6,456 nucleotides of DNA, taken from contig CAAFNI010000102.1 in assembly GCA_900764215.1 (NCBI GenBank), positions 1-6,456 of the forward strand, read 5' to 3'. The position numbers and the translations under genes are program-made. Below the pieces are notes generated by a model. It was not told the DNA's origin and did no database searches. It saw only the letters and a program-made list of their open reading frames with translations. Positions 5,114 to 6,456 of the stretch are shown here, one piece after another (the stretch's first letter is position 1; the number at the start of each line of letters is the position of its first letter). Origin of the DNA: an uncultured Sutterella sp. GTDB lineage: Bacteria > Pseudomonadota > Gammaproteobacteria > Burkholderiales > Burkholderiaceae_F.

Positions 5114-5929
5114 TTCGGTTCTCCTTGCGTCAAAGGCATCGCGAAGCGCGTCTCCGAGGAAGTTGAGCGCAGCCACGACGCTCATGATCGCCAAGCCCGG
5201 CACGAACATCTGGCCTGGATAGAGCGTCATGACGTTTTTGGCCTCGGCGAGCATCGAGCCCCATTCGGGCATCGGCGGCTGGGCGCCGAGGCCGAGAAAG
5301 GAAAGGGCCGAGATCATGAGGACGACGCTTCCGGTGTCGATCGTGCCGAGCACGAAGCATTCGCCCGCGGCGTTGGGGACGAGATGCCTGAAGAGCACCT
5401 GCAGATTCGACGCGCCGCTCACGCGGGCGAACTGCACGAAGCCCGCGGAGCCCAGATGCAGGAGAAGGCCCCGCATCATGCGCGCGTACCAGGGCCACTT
5501 AGCGACCAAGCAGGCGGCGAGCACGTTTTCAAGCCCGGGCCCCAGCACGCCGACCATCGCCAGAATCAGCACTTCGCTCGGAAACGACATCCACATGTCG
5601 CAAAGCCGCATGATGAAAGCGTCCGTGCGCCCGCCCGCGGCCGCCGCGAATCCGCCCGCGAGCATGCCCGCACATGCCGTCGCCGCCGTTGTGAGAAGCG
5701 CCGTCACGAACGTGGCGCGTATGCCCCAGATCATGCGCGAGAGCATGTCGCGCCCCAGAAGGTCGGTGCCGAAGGGGTGCTCAAGGCTTGGCGGCAGGAA
5801 TTTTGCCCCGATGTCGATCGCCGTCGGATCTGCGATCGGGAGAAGAGGCGCGAGGAGCCCCGCCGCCAGCACGAGGCTGAGAAAGAGCAAGGACGGCGCC
5901 GCGAGCGCTCTTTTGAGGGGCCGCCTCAT
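5111..5929 (-). CDS. nikC: NikC/DppC-family ABC importer permease
   Basis: This inner-membrane permease has 272 residues, close to E. coli NikC (277). After a cytoplasmic N-terminus (MRRPLKR) and a first membrane span (about 10-31) comes the periplasmic family signature HPFGTDLLGRD (51-61). Four or five further spans follow, with the EAA-type loop that docks on the ATPase around FARVSGASNLQVLFRHLVP (167-185) and the signature SFLGLGAQPPMPEWGSML (210-227). Blocks such as DPTAID, MVGVLG, WYARMMRGL and FLGDALRDAFD recall NikC specifically, so nickel or a metal-chelate is the preferred substrate, but a peptide substrate cannot be excluded. The ATG at 5929 overlaps the upstream permease stop as ATGA and has AGGAGGT 4 nt upstream. 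The frame is open further upstream, but that part is out-of-frame nikB sequence. Confidence 0.9.
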   Translation of the reverse strand: MRRPLKRALAAPSLLFLSLVLAAGLLAPLLPIADPTAIDIGAKFLPPSLEHPFGTDLLGRDMLSRMIWGIRATFVTALLTTAATACAGMLAGGFAAAAGGRTDAFIMRLCDMWMSFPSEVLILAMVGVLGPGLENVLAACLVAKWPWYARMMRGLLLHLGSAGFVQFARVSGASNLQVLFRHLVPNAAGECFVLGTIDTGSVVLMISALSFLGLGAQPPMPEWGSMLAEAKNVMTLYPGQMFVPGLAIMSVVAALNFLGDALRDAFDARRTE

Positions 5930-6456
5930 GAGGACCTCCTGCGTTCGCGCGGATCGAGCGCCGCCAGCGCCAGATCCGACAGCAGGTTGAAGACGATGAA
6001 GAGCACGGCCGTCACGAGCACGTAGCCGACGATGACGGGCATGTCTCGGTTGAAGATCGCGCTCACGCATAGGCGTCCCAACCCAGGCCAGGCATAGATG
6101 CTTTCGATCACGAAGGTGCCTGCGACGAGCTTTGGAATCGACATGCCGAGCGCCGTCACGCTGCCCCTGAGGCTGTTGAGGAGCATGTGCATCGCGATGC
6201 GACCTTCGGACAAGCCCAGGGCCCTGGCGAACACCACCCAGTCGGCGTGTGCGGTTTTGAGCATCTCGGCGCGGATGAGCCGCACGTAGGTGCCGACGTA
6301 GGCAAGCGAAAGGGACGCCGCAGGCAGAATCACGGATTCGGGCGAGCGCATGCCGTTGGTGGGCAGCAGTCCGAGCGCCACCGCGAAGAGCCACATCAGC
6401 AGAAGCGCCGCCAAGAAGTTCGGCACGGCCGAGACCGTGAAGAGCACGCCGCGCAC
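5926..6456 (-). CDS. nikB: NikB/DppB-family ABC importer permease (C-terminal 176 residues)
   Basis: This is the partner permease of the NikC-like protein, truncated by the right edge. Compared with E. coli NikB (314 residues), about 140 N-terminal residues are missing. The GTG codon at the very edge is internal, not a start. Visible are several membrane spans, the EAA-loop region FARALGLSEGRI (76-87 of the fragment) and the family signature YAWPGLGRLCVSAIFNRDMP (121-140), ending in AALDPRERR. The SAIFNRDxPVI stretch and the IESIYAWPG block are close to what I recall of E. coli NikB, which is why a nickel or metallophore importer is favoured over a dipeptide one. The stop overlaps the nikC start by 4 nt, so the permeases and ATPase form one coupled operon. 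The first genes, including any binding protein, lie outside the window. Confidence 0.88.
   Translation of the reverse strand: MRGVLFTVSAVPNFLAALLLMWLFAVALGLLPTNGMRSPESVILPAASLSLAYVGTYVRLIRAEMLKTAHADWVVFARALGLSEGRIAMHMLLNSLRGSVTALGMSIPKLVAGTFVIESIYAWPGLGRLCVSAIFNRDMPVIVGYVLVTAVLFIVFNLLSDLALAALDPRERRRSS

Noticed and set aside
5098..5139. Upstream ATG (5139) as start of the fused ATPase
   Set aside because: It lies inside the nikC coding region and adds 13 residues with no family similarity. The ATG at 5100 has a strong ribosome-binding site.
4835..6025. Plus-strand open frame of 396 codons across the permease and ATPase genes
   Set aside because: It is antisense to well-supported genes. The predicted protein is Arg/His/Ala-rich with no motifs, as expected for shadow frames in GC-rich DNA.
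1..6456. CRISPR array, tRNA/rRNA, insertion sequence or defence-system signature
   Set aside because: I saw no regularly spaced repeats, RNA gene landmarks, transposase motifs or nuclease/helicase domains on either strand. All major frames belong to known ccm or ABC importer families, apart from one lipoprotein.

Overview
The window is gene-dense, GC-rich DNA from a Gram-negative bacterium. System I cytochrome c maturation genes (ccm), a lipoprotein with a clear lipobox and a two-permease ABC importer all fit a proteobacterium. The -10-like TACAAT following a GC-rich stretch, together with the overall composition, would suit a GC-rich betaproteobacterium (Burkholderiales, possibly a Sutterellaceae-like gut organism). 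That placement is inference, because no taxonomic marker gene is present.

Left part (1-2546, minus strand): the head of a ccm operon in the usual order ccmA-ccmB-ccmC-ccmD-ccmE. ccmE is cut by the left edge, and ccmF/G/H would be expected beyond it. The genes are closely packed: the ccmB ribosome-binding site lies at the end of ccmA, ccmC and ccmD share GTGA, and ccmD is 3 nt from ccmE. CcmA and CcmB, with CcmC and CcmD, drive loading and release of heme onto the periplasmic chaperone CcmE.

Middle part (2547-3450): a divergent intergenic region of about 440 bp, then a single plus-strand gene for a small lipoprotein of unknown function with its own promoter-like element and an intrinsic terminator. 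The intergenic region holds an AT-rich island with a perfect short palindrome in front of ccmA, several GC-rich hairpins (one terminator-like) and a hairpin enclosing an AGGAGG in the lipoprotein leader. I see no convincing protein gene in it.

Right part (3454-6456, minus strand): the end of an ABC importer operon of the nickel/peptide/opine (NikBCDE/DppBCDF) family. It contains the C-terminal half of a NikB-like permease, a complete NikC-like permease and one polypeptide in which the two ATPases (NikD- and NikE-like) are fused. The permeases look more like NikB/NikC than generic Dpp/Opp proteins, so nickel or a metal-chelate is the favoured substrate. The solute-binding protein that would settle this lies outside the window.

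Most of the window is conventional. The items most worth a second look are the fused ATPase, the uncharacterised lipoprotein and the structured intergenic region. I found no evidence for a new defence system, mobile element, CRISPR array or RNA gene of a known class.
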